From Haematococcus lacustris (lineage: Eukaryota; Chlorophyta; Chlorophyceae; Chlamydomonadales; Haematococcaceae): 64,000 bases of DNA. Positions 31,745 to 42,578 of the stretch are shown here, piece after piece; the stretch's first letter is position 1; each line of letters begins with the position of its first letter. Under the pieces are notes generated by a model that ran no database searches, had not been told where the DNA came from, and saw only the letters and a program-made list of their open reading frames with translations. The position numbers and the translations under genes were made by a program. The stretch is from contig JASKMD010000008.1 in assembly GCA_030144725.1 (NCBI GenBank), forward strand, positions 1,592,343 through 1,656,342, in the 5' to 3' direction.

Positions 31745-32374
31745 TCATTTCCGGTGCACGATGTTGGGTCCAGTCTCCAGGTACTCCTCCCTGCACGTGC
31801 AGGCCAGGTCACGGTCACTCTTTCCACAGAAGGACCTCCTCCCTTGCCTTGCTGCACTGCCCGGATTGCCCAGGCCTTGTCACCTGCTCCTTCACTGGCC
31901 TGGCCACCCACCTGCCCATCACTCTGCTAGCCACCCCCACCCCCCAGCCTCACCTTGTGATCCACATGCTCTGGAAGGTGGACAGCGAGGACAGAATGGA
32001 GCCGCCAATCCACACCAGGTACTTGCGCTCAGGCGGTGCCACCACGCGCACCTTGATGCCGGTACCGCTCAGGGTGGACACCGCAGCGTTTAGCCTGCAG
32101 GGGCAGAGCAGGCAGGGGCCACCATGTGCAGTGGCCTGCTGCTGCTGGCGCGCAAGGCATGCCTGCCGTCATATTCCTGCCCACATCGGCAGCAGCAGAG
32201 CTGTGTGGGGGGCAGCACAGGTAGCCTGTCAGGCACATCTGGTGCGGGCCCTCACCTTGTCTGGATGCCCTCAAACATGGAGGTGCCGCCTGACAGCACA
32301 ATGTTGTTGTACAGCTCACGCCGCACGTCAATGTCGCACTTGTTGATGGTGTCATGGACCAGGTGGTGGATGCC
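31745..32374 (-). pseudogene. 5'-truncated actin-like gene, last three exons
   Basis: Exons 32256-32374, 31954-32094 and 31745-31790 join in phase. They read [20 protein letters not shown] and MFEGI, then [18 protein letters not shown] and FQSMWIT, then EEYLETGPNIVHRK and a stop. This is the C-terminal quarter of actin. The normal ending ...HRKCF is lost: AAATGACTTC where AAATGCTTC is expected, so one extra A gives an early TGA. No upstream actin exon is seen before 33 kb. Introns are kept, so it is a DNA-level duplicate, not a retrocopy. A diverged actin-related protein is an alternative to actin itself. Confidence 0.75.
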
Positions 32375-32578
32375 CTGCTTGACAAACACAGAAGGTCGTC
32401 TCCATCTCGTATGCTGTTCACATCATCTGTAGTCCTGCCTGCCTGCCCACCCGCCCGCCCGCCCGCCCCTCCTCCTCTCCCTCCTCCTCTCCCTCCTCTT
32501 CTTCAGCTTGCCTTCTTAGTCCAGCCATTGTGAGGGATCAGGTCTTAGGCGGCAGCATGTGTATGTTATCTCCACAGC

Positions 32579-32812
32579 TAGACCTGGCTGGCTTGCAGGA
32601 GGCGCTAGCCTTGTGCCCGGCGGACTGCTAGCGCATCTACGTCGGCAAGCGAGGCGGCAGCCGTACCAGCAGCAAACAGGCAGACATCGACAGGCTGCTG
32701 GTCCAGCTGTGCCAGCAGGTGGGCAAGCTGAGGGAGGGGAGGCTGGGGGAGGCCCTCCAGGCCCACCAGGCTGGGGTCAAACAGCACCTCAGGAGCCCTG
32801 CAGGCAGGTCAT
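32579..32812 (+). pseudogene. Unidentified exon fragments with an in-frame stop
   Basis: After a CACAG acceptor the plus strand reads LDLAGLQEALALCPADC, a stop codon, then RIYVGKRGGSRTSSKQ and a helical continuation (IDRLLVQLCQQ, VGKLREGRLGEALQ). This looks like real protein but the stop breaks it, and no partner exons were found. It lies between the actin fragment and a Fanzor fragment, suggesting a zone of gene debris. I do not recognise the family. Confidence 0.4.
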
Positions 32813-33039
32813 TTCCACTGCTCTTGTGGCATACCTACTGAATTCACAGGTGAGTGTGAAGGAGAGGAAAGGAAAGGCGTGTGGCAGTGAGAACAAGGCG
32901 GCGCAGTGGGAGCTACAGGCCATACATATGTAGATGAGATGATGGGCTCGGCTAAGGATGATCAGCCTGCCTGCTCACGCCTGCCTATCATAGCACACTG
33001 AGCCCACTGATTGAAGCTAGGTAGGTAGCAGACCAGCTG

Positions 33040-33722
33040 GCTCCGTGGAAGCTTACCAAGGGCAAGGGTCGGCAGGCCAGTTGCCTGAACAACACCTGTT
33101 GCAATATAGAGCGTGGCTATCGCCAATCTAATCGCACCTTCAACACCTAGCAGCAGCCAGCTTAGCAGGTACCTCCCTGGAGGCCAACTTGAAGCACATC
33201 GCCATCACCCTGGCCACATGGGATGCGTTGTGGGAGGTGTACCTGGACCCCAAGTGGTCAAGGCAGCGGCTCAGGCTGTACAGTTCTTGCAGGAGGTAAG
33301 GGGTGGGTGGGTGGGTGGGTGGGTGGGTTGTGTATTGGGAGGTGGTGGGGTTGCATGAGGTGAAAGAGTGATTGACTGTGCCGTGCCTAGCCTGCTGACA
33401 CCATGCCAACCACCGTGTGTGCCTTGTGTGAATGGCTGCAGTCTGGTGCAGGCTGGTTGTCTTCTTTGGTGCAGCGGGCATCGGCACCTGGGGCGGCTGG
33501 GGTGCTGATGTGGTGCTGGAAGCCTGCTGCACGGTAGTGTGCAGGCCCTGGGGCACAGACCAGCAGCGGGGCAGGGTGGCGCATTGGCGAGGCAAGTGGC
33601 GCCCACTGGAGCTGGGCTGGTGGCCGGGCCTGCCTGAACAAGGAGTACCCAGGCCTGGGGTACAAGCGGGTGCGAGGCAAGCCACGCAAGGCCCAGCAGC
33701 AGCAGCCTGCTGAGGCACAGTA
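33040..33722 (+). pseudogene. Decayed Fanzor fragment
   Basis: Similarity starts within exon 3 (aagcttaccaagggcaag; compare LTKGEVKHASGLNNARR) and includes the HITVTLATWDAVWEVYLDPK region (33190-33260) with stops and frameshifts. A simple GGGT repeat sits at the intron donor. The VVFFG segment follows (33465), then a jump by deletion from about 33580 straight to the C-terminal end GYKRVRGKPRKAQQQQPAEAQ-like sequence. RuvC-I, the VDEHRTS region and RuvC-III are all missing or broken. Confidence 0.75.
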
Positions 33723-33960
33723 GTGTTGCCTTGCTTACAGCTGTCATCAGCTTACATCAGTGCATGTTTATCACGCCAACTCTAGGCTATAGCTCTGCCA
33801 CAAGGGTTAGTCAATAGTGTAAATGGCAGGCGCCCATGCCATGCGCCATGTGCCATGTGTGTGGGAGTATAACTGCACACAGCCCCATAACACTATCCTG
33901 AGTGGTCCCGCTATGGGTCCCTAGTGGTCCGGCTCAAATGGAAGCCTTGGTTGGTCCTTT
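33723..33960 (+). ncRNA. Fanzor 3' region with variant terminal hairpin, candidate guide RNA
   Basis: It has the same order as the other copies: CATCAGCTTACATCAGTGCATG, GCCAACTCTAGGCTATAG, CAATAGTGTAAATGG, then CACACAGCCCCATAACACTATC. In place of the ATTTTAGCCGGA arms it has GAGTGGTCCCGCTA...TAGTGGTCCGGCTC, a different inverted repeat at the same place, as in the copy at 61.3 kb. Confidence 0.45.
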
Positions 33961-34860
33961 GCTAGACAATGCACAACCCCTTGTGAGGGGACCTGATCCT
34001 GCCTTTGCGCCAGTACTTGTTGCCTGCTAGGCTGACGAGGGAGGTGCTGATCACACTGACTGCAAGCCTAGAGATGAGCCTCACATGACAACAAGAGGGA
34101 TTTGATGAGGTGCATTTAAGCATGCATGGAAGCAGGCAGGCCTCATCCCGTGCATGCCAGTCATGCGAGGAGCCAAGCACCCCTGGCCACCCATACGCAC
34201 CACAGGTCCCACTTGAACACCTTGATGAACTTCCATTGATCCACAGGCGAGGCTTGCTTGCTCCGCACCACAGGTCCTGATGAGGGAGGGACGGCTGATG
34301 AGGGACGTCTGATGAGGGCTGATGAGGGACGTGATGTTCAAATCCCAGCAGCAGGCAGGCGCTTGCTTAGAGTATGAAACCGACAAGATCAACGAACTGT
34401 TTGCAGCTGGGTGCTGGTCAGGCGACCCCAACTAACAAAAAATGACAGGAAATGATAGGAAACCGACCCCTGGTAATCAAAACGACGCCGCGTCTCAGCC
34501 ACGTGGTTTCTATTTATGTTTCGCACATCCCTGGATAGAGGACTCTGTCAGCTATGCGGTGCAGCTTGTAACATTAAATACTGTGCAGTGTGCCGAGTGC
34601 TATGGCGGCTCAAATCTTAACATTCAAATCCATGCCAGTTTTGCTCATGCGGGCCTCGCCGCGACCGACCGCCGCGACCGACGTGGCCCAGTAGCCTCTG
34701 CAAACAGTCAGGGACAGTCGCCGCAGTCAAAACAATGCACATGGCACGCCAAACCGATGTAACGACGCCCCTCCACCCATGCTCGGAAGTATACAAGGCT
34801 GCTGCATTGCTTGACCGCTACGTGAGTAGTACCTACTACCTGGCCACTCGGTAAGGCCAC
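33961..34860. other. Repeat-rich intergenic region
   Basis: No complete gene. The segment 34585-34700 (ATGGCGGCTCAAATCTTAAC...) matches, in the other orientation, the open frame at 46380-46790, so it is a copy of an interspersed sequence. cagcagcaggcaggcgcttgc...gacaagatcaacgaactg (34345-34410) matches 11880-11940. Confidence 0.45.
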
Positions 34861-36395
34861 TCAAGGTGTGTGGGCCATTGCTACGTTACCTTGCTCGATA
34901 TGTTGGGTCCGATCCCTCCCGCCCGCCCTCCGCTTGCGTGTCGAGCTTGTGTCCAGCTCCGCCCTGACCCCCTGCTGCTCAGCTGGAGGGGTGGGCAGCC
35001 CAGGGGAAGCACCAGCACCAGCTGCCTGCTGCTGCCAGGGGGGTGCAGCAGGAGGGGGGGGCAGGTCAGGGGCAGCACCAGCACCAGCTGCCTGCTGCTG
35101 CCAGGGGGGTGCAGCAGGAGGGGGGGGCAGGTCAGGGGCGGTGAGGCGCTGATGTTGGACAGCGGCTACTGAACCAGGTACTGAACCAGCACCCACAGCA
35201 GCTGTCACTCTGATGACGAGCACCTTGCCATGCTTCTTGCATGTGCAGCCATCAAACTGCACGTGGATCGCTTTGGCTTGTCGTAGCTTATCTGCATGCA
35301 CAATGCATGGGCAACATTGCTGAACCCTGTCCTTCACCATGTGCTTACCACCACCACCTTCCAATCCTTCCCACCCCTCCCCTCCCCTCCCCTATCCTCC
35401 CAGCCCAGCCCAGCCCAGCCCAGCCCAGCCCAGCCCAGCCCAGCCCAGCCCAGCCCAGCCCAGCCCAGCCCAGCCCAGCCCAGCCCAGCCCAGCCCAGCC
35501 CAGCCCAGCCCAGCCCAGCCCAGCCCAGCCCAGCCCAGCCCAGCCCAGCCCAGCCCAGCCCAGCCCAGCCCAGCCCAGCCCAGCCCAGCCCAGCCCAGCC
35601 CAGCCCAGCCCAGCCCAGCCCAGCCCAGCCCAGCCCAGCCCAGCCCAGCTTACCTAGGGTTCTTTGCCGCAGGTACTTGTAGACCACTCGCAGTTGCCGT
35701 CCCACAGTGGTGCGCTCGCCAGGCCGGTGAGTGTTGGCCACCACACACTGCTCTGTGATGAACAGCCGCCGGCATGTGGAAAGCCGGCGACGGCTGACTT
35801 GTGTCTTCAACATCAACCTGGCTGTGCTGAGGTACTGTTGAGCTGTGTATGCTGCGGTCCTTGCTGCTGGCTGTCCATGTGAGGCCTCTTGGGTGGGGAT
35901 GAAGGGGTCACAGGGCTCAGGTGGGCTCGGCCCCGGTGTGGGCTCAGGTGGGCTCGGCCCCGGTGTGGGCTCAGGTGGGCTCGGCCCCGGTGTGGGCTGC
36001 ACTTTTGTGCCACCAGGTCTGCCATGGGTGTCAAGCCGGCTGCAGTTGCTGTCAGCCCACCGCCGCAGGACCTCAATAGAAACACCTGTTTGCTTTAATA
36101 TCTGTAGTTGCTGCCTCTGCTTGCGGGTTAATTGGGGCCGGCGCTGATACTTGCGCAGCTGGGCTTCGAGGAGGTGCTGAGCACGCTTGGTAGTAGTCAT
36201 AGTCATTTCTTGTTGCTTCACCACAGCCTCAAGAGACTCGTAATCGTAATCCCAGCCCAAGGGCAAGGGGGGCGGGCTGGGAGGGGGTGGGAGGGGGGGT
36301 GGAGTGCGGGGCTGGGGTTGGGAGGGGGTGAGCGGAGGTAGGAAGGCGATGTTGGGCTGGGGAGGTGGGGGGGCCGCAGTGGGCAGGGTCGGATG
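34861..36395 (-). CDS. Unrecognised protein, two exons, basic helical segment
   Basis: Exon 1 runs on the minus strand from an acceptor near 36411 (or from an internal ATG near 36206) to a GTAAGC donor near 35650. It contains a Lys/Arg/Gln-rich helical segment ([30 protein letters not shown]) that could be helix-turn-helix-like, three TPGPSPPEP repeats, and a Cys/Arg-rich end ([18 protein letters not shown]...[12 protein letters not shown]). After an intron holding a CAGCC array, exon 2 reads [19 protein letters not shown] and [14 protein letters not shown], then two copies of [19 protein letters not shown], with a stop at 34861. I do not recognise the family; a transposon-encoded DNA-binding protein is possible. 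Confidence 0.4.
35398..35650. repeat. (CAGCC)n pentanucleotide microsatellite, about 50 copies
   Basis: An uninterrupted array of cagcc/ggctg in the intron of the unrecognised minus-strand gene. It yields PAQPS-type reading frames on the plus strand and GLGWA-type frames on the minus strand; neither is likely to be real. Confidence 0.97.
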
Positions 36396-36411
36396 GGCCA
36401 ATTATTCCTGC

Positions 36412-36990
36412 AAGGCAAAGTCGGGTCACGCCAATGTCATTTCGAGCAGGCCTGATTAACTAATTGCCATGCTTTCTTCTCCAGCAGCTGTGACGTTGAG
36501 TAAGGAACAGAGTTATGTATCGAAAATCTGGAAAGTCAAAGTGGTCAGCCCACAACATGCCATTTTGTGGCTGAGGGTCCCTTTTCTTGTGGGACTGGCG
36601 AGAGAGATACGCACATTTCCCGCGTTTGCAGCAATGTCGATACATAACATGCCCAGCGATAGCCCTCCAACACCGCCTGCACCAACAAGAGGCTCGCGGA
36701 GCGAGCAAGGCGGGCTGAAATGTGATTGTACTTCCGGCTGGATGCCAGGCGGAGTTCCCTCATTGGTTGCACTACTCACCACTAGAACAGTCGGTGCTGA
36801 GCAGCTGAGGTGTGTCCGCGATCGCTTGCACCGGCAAGGACTCTGATGCAACGATTAACGCGCCGCTTGCCAGGATACGAGCAATATTGCGCAGCTGCCA
36901 ATGCGATAGAAGCTACTGAAAACGGTGCACTTTGTAGAGAGTACTTGCATGAAGATTACCAACCCCATGTTGGGACATCCTGAGTGCTGG
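36412..36990. other. Intergenic, no recognised gene
   Basis: Several overlapping reading frames exist (36460-36851) on both strands, but none has recognisable features or splice support. This lies at the left boundary of the right duplication copy. Confidence 0.4.
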
Positions 36991-38002
36991 CCTAGCTTGT
37001 CCTGTCGTCGGGATGCTTACAATGCGTCTACCAATATCGTCTCAGGCACAGCCGCCACAGCCAGAAAATGCCTTAGGCAATGATACAATCAAAACGTGGA
37101 CGAGGTGAAGGATGAGGAGATAAGAGCAAGGAGAACATGTTAGGAAAGCATGGTTATCAGTTCAAACAAAACTCATTGAGCAGGGACCAACATGTTGTCA
37201 TTCATGTCATTCATTCATGTCATTCATTCATTCATTTAGGAATAAGGTTATCAGTTCGGTGCTATCGGTAAGGAGGCCTGATGCAGGTGAGGGCCGCCGC
37301 AGTGGGCATAAACACGCCAAGGGCCACAGGCAATCATCTTAGCAGTGGGCACACGACTTAGCAGTGGGCATAAACAGGCCAAAGGGCAACCATCAGCTGT
37401 CCCTCCCTTGAGTTTCGGCAAGCATGGCCGCATGGTCCGGCATAGACCGAGGTTCAATTCTTAACAAGCTTACTATTCGAATGCCATACCAGCCTGACAA
37501 TGGCTGAGATCTTGTTGATGTCCCTGGCAGTGTGAGTACGTGAGGAGGGTGAGGTGAGGCGGTGCTGGGCCTGGCTGCATGGGGTAAGTAAAGAGGGAGA
37601 TGTAAGTAAAGAGGGACGCCGCCCTCACTGGCCAGCGTGCACTAAGGTCGGAGGGTGGCATTGGGGCTGACAAGTACCTGGCTGCCCCAGACCTGAACAT
37701 CGGGGCAGCCACACACATTGAGACCTCTGCCTGGCCTTTGTGGGCCTAGACCTGGATTAGGGCGACAGGGGACCAGGGACAGGAGACAGGCTCCAGGCCC
37801 ATGCAGGCAGAGTAGGTCACAGGCGCTGGATGCTGACCTCTGGCTAGCCTCCCATTGGGGAGGCTCACTAGGCAGCCTGGCTGCCTGCGGGACCCAGCTG
37901 GCTGCGGCCTGAATTACGCTGGCTGACCTCAGTTGATCACTGCTGGCTGCAGCCTGAAGTGCAGGGCAGTCTCCAGGGGTGCTGACCTCCTCGAGCAGCC
38001 GT

Positions 38003-38058
38003 CTAGGCAAACAGGCGGACCAGGCGCTGGGGGTTGCCACACGTGCCCAGGGCTGCAG
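38003..38058 (-). CDS. Truncated domain D, second gene
   Basis: Same exon start (LGTCGNPQRLVRLF) and same TAG stop as 12700-12755, after linker L3. Conservation of the stop in both copies argues that it predates the duplication. Confidence 0.5.
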
Positions 38059-38238
38059 CTGCAGGCAGGGTGAGACAGTGTGAGGCAGTGTGAGCAGAGT
38101 GAGGCAGTGTGAGGCAATGTGAGGCAGGAGCAGGATGAGGTGAGGGCTGCAGCCAGAGGGGCCTAGTGACCGTCACCACACATCATGCAGCCTGCCAAGC
38201 CGCATGAGATGCGACCGCCTGGCCTGGTTCCAGCCTAC

Positions 38239-39061
38239 CTGGAGGGGTGGGCTTAGGAGCAGGGGAGGGAGGCGAGGGAGGACGGGGTGAGGGTGGAGAT
38301 GGGGAGCGAGGTAAGGGAGAGGGGCGCAAAGGAGGAGGGGCGGGGGGCAAAGGGGGGCGGGGGAAGGGAGGAAGGGGTCTGGGAGAGGGTGGTGGTGGGC
38401 GGGGGCGAGAAGAGGGAGGGGAGGGTGGTGGTGGGCTTGGGCGAGGAGGGGGAGGGGAGGGTGGTGGTGGGCGGGGGCGAGGAGGGGGAGGGGAGGGTGG
38501 TGGTGGGCGGGGGGGAGGAGGGGAAGGGGAGGGTGGTGGTGGGCGGGGGCGAGGAGGGGAAGGGGAGGGTGGTGGTGGGCGGGGGCGAGGAGGGGGAGGG
38601 GAGGGTGGTGGTGGGCTTGGGCGAGTAGGGGGAGGGGAGGGTGGTGGTGGGCTTTGGCGAGGAGGGGGAGGGGAGGGTGGTGGTGGGCGGGGGCGAGGAG
38701 GGGGAGGGGAGGGTGGTGGTGGGCTTGGGCGAGTAGGGGGAGGGGAGGGTGGTGGTGGGCTTTGGCGAGGAGGGGGAGGGGAGGGTGGTGGTGGGCGGGG
38801 GCGAGGAGGGGGAGGGGAGGGTGGTGGTGGGCTTGGGCGAGTAGGGGGAGGGGAGGGTGGTGGTGGGCTGGGGCGAGGAGGGGGAGGGGAGGGTGGTGGT
38901 GGGCGGGGGCGAGGAGGGGGAGGGGAGGGTGGTGGTGGGCTTGGGCGAGTAGGGGGAGGGGAGGGTGGTGGTGGGCGGGTCTGCATGATAAGGCGGCGTC
39001 CAGTGGTGCCGCTGTTGTTGCTGGCCAGGCTGTTGGTGATCATGAGAGCGGGTGAGCCACA
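38239..39061 (-). CDS. Linker exon L3, second gene
   Basis: 823 nt (3n+1), phase 0 in and 1 out, starting CGSPALMITNSLASNNSG and ending PTPPG at GTAGGC. The 36-bp units are arranged in a 108-bp higher-order repeat (TRPS / RPRP / RQSP types in series) that is not obvious in the left copy, so the two arrays have evolved separately since duplication. The plus-strand Gly/Glu and Trp-rich frames here are shadows. Confidence 0.7.
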
Positions 39062-39436
39062 CTGCAGGCAGCACAGGGCAGGGTGGGGTCATGCTGGCCC
39101 TGCCCCTTGACCCCTAAATGTGTAGGTGCTGTGCCTCCCTGGCTGGTGAGGGTTAGGGTGAGTGTTGAACCTGACTCTGACCCTGACCCTAACCCTTGCT
39201 GATTGGTGAGGTCGCCCTGCCAGTGGACAGTCTGCTGTGCAGGTGCAGGTGCGGGTTCTGGTGAGGTAGCCCTAACCCTGACCCTGACCCTGACCCTTGC
39301 TGGCTGGTGAGGTTGCCCTGTTTGTGGGTAGTCCGCTGGACAGATGCAGCAGTGCTCAGTGATGCGGGTGCAGCAAGGGGGCGGTCAGGCCGGCTGCAGC
39401 TGCAGGTAGGCCAATGGCCATGCTGCTCCCGCTTAC

Positions 39437-40020
39437 GTCACTCTGCCTGAAGCCCTCCACCACGATGAAGTAGTGCAGGCCGGCAGCCGCAGTGAAGGTC
39501 AGCCGGGAGCAGCCGCCCCCCCGGGGGCTGCCGTCGTCATCCTCCACTGCCCAGGTCTGCACCAGGCACCAGCCGCGAGGTGCAGGCCAGCAGGCGGGGC
39601 AACACCACAAGCACTGAGCTGGGGCAGCTGGTGGGTCAGCAGCAGTGTGTGGCAGGAGGTGATGTGCGGAGCCATGTGCCTGTGCCTGTCCCTGTCCCTG
39701 TCTTTGCCTCCCACTCAGCTCAACTCTCAGCAGTTCCCCTCCCCTCTTCCCCCTGCCATCCCCTGCCACCCTGCCCTCCCCTCTCCCCCCTGCCACCCCC
39801 CTCACCGCGCGCTGCCCACACTTGCCCGGCTCCGCCTGCACCACCCTCAGCACCGTGTCCCAGCCCTGGCTGCCTGGCGGGCAGGTCTCCAGCGTCAGGT
39901 GGCGGGGCGTGGCCACATCAGGCAGCAGCAGGAAGGTGAAGTCGGAGCTGGGCCAGGTGTCCCAGGAGCTGGGCAGGCCGCAGGTGGAGGTGGAGGGGGC
40001 CGGCTGCAGCACCACGCTGG
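39437..40020 (-). CDS. Domain C (PPC-like), second gene
   Basis: Exons 39806-40020 (phase 1 to 0) and 39437-39556 (0 to 0), almost identical to 15852-16462: LTLETCPPGSQGWDTVLRVV, KCGQ, WAVEDDDG, CSRLTFTAAAGLHYFIVVEG. Here L3 follows after a short intron, so this locus shows the uninterrupted arrangement. Confidence 0.7.
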
Positions 40021-40269
40021 CTGCAGGCAGGGCAGCAGGCGGGGCGGCAGGCAGGCAGGCAGGCGTGCCAGGGGCTGGGCTGAGGGGGCAGAGAGCTACA
40101 GGGAAAGCAGGTGAGACCACGGGGGTCAGGGCCCTGGGGGCAGTGCAGGTGCTAGCTGGGCTTCAGGGTGAAGGCAGGCCTGGCTGCAGGTCAGGTCAGG
40201 GCAGAGTGGGCACACCCTGTGGTGGCTGCTACCTGCTGCCGCTGCTGCTGCTGAGTGTTGTTGGTGCTC

Positions 40270-40930
40270 GTTTTTAAATGTCATTGTTTTGCGTTTCAGA
40301 TTTGTCTCCGTTTTGCCGAATTATTGTTTTGCGAGAGGTAACCGGTTCAAACCCTACTGGTTTACTGTTTGGCTTTCACGCCGAAAAACGCTGATGGCAA
40401 CCAAGATCATTCGCGAACATGCCAGTCAAGGATGGCCAAAGGGCCACAGAATTGTTCAAGTGTTGGGTGTGCTGCAATGCTGCTGGCAGTGCTGCTGCTG
40501 CTGTTGCCAATTCTGCTGCTGCGGCCTATGCTGCTGCTCCGGCCTGTGCTGCTGCTGCTGCTCATGCAATGTTGCTGCCAGTGCTGCTGCTGCTGCTGTG
40601 TCGTGATTTTGGAATAGCCTGATAGCCTTGACATCGGACTCAGGGCCGTTGATATGTCGCGCGATGCACGTCACGCTAGTGACATGGGCTTGCCACGGAC
40701 AGCGCTTGCAAGCATGTCGCCATGTAGCCTTGCCGGGTGATTGTTCTCTCTTCACTGTTCACCATACTGCTGCGTGATAGGCTTCAATGTTTCGCATCGC
40801 GAGGCGCGCAAGTAGCTGGACGGATCGTATCGTTCTGTCGTTCTAAACGCCTTATTTTTCAGCCAAAACGTCAGAGAATGAGAAAACGAGGAAAATGACC
40901 GTGTTCTGACCGTTTTTGGTGCACACTGGT
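40270..40930. mobile_element. About 650-bp insertion with CTG-rich tract between L2 and domain C
   Basis: Sequence unlike the homologous intron in other cassettes. It includes a degenerate CTG/GCC tract (40475-40600) and a B-box-like GGTTCAAACCC at 40344, which could come from a tRNA or SINE, but no A box was found. No credible gene. Confidence 0.45.
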
Positions 40931-40992
40931 TGCTGGTGCCCCTCTGAGAGGATTACGTGTGTGATAGCAGGCCAGGAGGTTGCATGACTCAC

Positions 40993-42328
40993 CAGGGGGT
41001 GCTGGAGGGGGTGAGGGTGAAGATGGAGGCGATGGAGGAGAAGGGGGAGGTGAAGGTGGGCGGGGAGGAGAAGGTGGAGGGGGTGGGGGAGGCGGAGGAG
41101 ATGGAGGAGATGGAGGGGATGGAGAAGGTGTAGGTGGGAGGGGGGGAGAAGGTGGAGGTGAGGGAGGAAGCGGAGGAGATGGAGGAGATGGAGGAGGAGG
41201 GGGGGGGGAAGGTGGTAGGGGGGGGGAAGGTGGAGGGGGGGGGGGAGGAGGTGAAGGGGGGGGGGGGGGGCGGAGGAGATGGAGGAGATGGAGGAGATGG
41301 AGGAGGTGAAGGGGGGCGGGAGGGAGAAGGTGGTGGGGAGGGGGGAAGCGGAGGAGATGGAGGGGATGGTGGAGGTGAAGGTGGTCGGGGGGGAGAAGGT
41401 GGTGGGGAGGGGGGAGATGGAGGAGATGGAGGAGGTAGGGGGGGTGAAGGTGGGAGAGGGGTCGAGAAGGTGGACACGGTTACTCGCAAGCCCGGAACGG
41501 AGCACTGCAAGTAGTGCAGCACACAGGCTTAGCACAAGCCTTAGTAGCTGTTCAGGGGTGGGCATGACCACCTGCTCAGCTGTGAAGTGATGTTACACCG
41601 ACTCACATATTGCGAGCTGCCAAAGAGCACGATGAAGTAGTCCTGGCCCGGATTCGCAACGAAGTTTAGAGCAGGCGACTGCGAAGCATACCTCGCCTGA
41701 TAGTCAGAGTTATACACCTGCCGGCACACAAATACTCAGACAAGTAAAGCATGAAGCAGGTGACCATGAAGCAGGCCAGACCACAAAAGCTATCCCTCGC
41801 GTGATGCGAGGATCATGCGAGAAGCTTCCGCATGGGGCGTGGCCTGCTCTTACCACCTCTATGCTGCACTTGCATGATCATGGGGACCATGGATGTGCCA
41901 TGCAGGTGCTCTGAAGTAAAGGCTACTCGGGCAGAGGCAGCGTGCATCATGGGAAGAGCTACCCCTCAAGGTGCACCCTTGTGTACGACTTACCCTGGCA
42001 TCAGCAGAGCAGAGGTCTGCCGGGTTGCAGCGCCCAGCATTGGCACACCAGCCATAGCGTATGAACGTGTAATAAGGCAGGTTTTGGCCTCCACCACTGA
42101 AGGTGACCAGGCGGGGCACCGGGGCGTCGCCCGGCAGCAAGTAGCCAACTGACCACATAGCATAGTGCCACACATAGCTATAGTGCGACCCCCACCAATA
42201 CTCATAAACAGGAGGGGGCTGCCAGGTGTTGGTCATGTCCTGGCAGCTGCGCCCCTCCAAGGGAATGTTCAACACCCCATTGGATGGCAGGTTGCTGATC
42301 ATGACGGGGTTGTTACAGCTTCCTCGAG
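40993..42328 (-). CDS. Cassette B4-L2 of the second gene; linker frame-shifted
   Basis: Exons 41994-42328 (phase 1 to 0; 18 nt longer than in the other B domains, adding SYVWHY-like residues), 41607-41717 (0 to 0) and 40993-41504. Domain: RGSCNNPVMISNLP, CQDMTNTWQPPPV, GYLLPGDAPVPRLVTF, CANAGRCNP; VYNSDYQARYA, FVANPGQDYFIVLF. The linker starts CSVPGLRVTVSTF but is 512 nt (3n+2) instead of 3n+1. The frame slips at a poly-G run (about 41257-41272), after which Pro-Ser turns into Ser-Ile-Ser-rich sequence. Either a sequencing error or a real frameshift. Confidence 0.65.
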
Positions 42329-42578
42329 CTGCGGCCACAGCAGCAGGACTGGACAGCAGGCTGGTGTGTTGGCATGTGCTTTGGGTTGTGTAGGCTGTGG
42401 CCAATTAGGCTTGTGGCACATCACTGAACACGCCGGGTGCTTTTGCTAGAGCTTGGGTTGCCTGGCTTGGCTTGGCTTGGCTGTGGCACAACACAGCTTG
42501 ACCTAGTGCAGGCTGAAGGACCTACCCACTGTGGTTGAGTCAGTGAGTAACCCACGACATGCAAGCCGAGCAACTCAC

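Noticed and set aside
35339..36401. PAQPS and GLGWA repeat proteins across 35.4-35.65 kb
   Set aside because: Translation of an intronic pentanucleotide microsatellite bounded by a GTAAGC donor.
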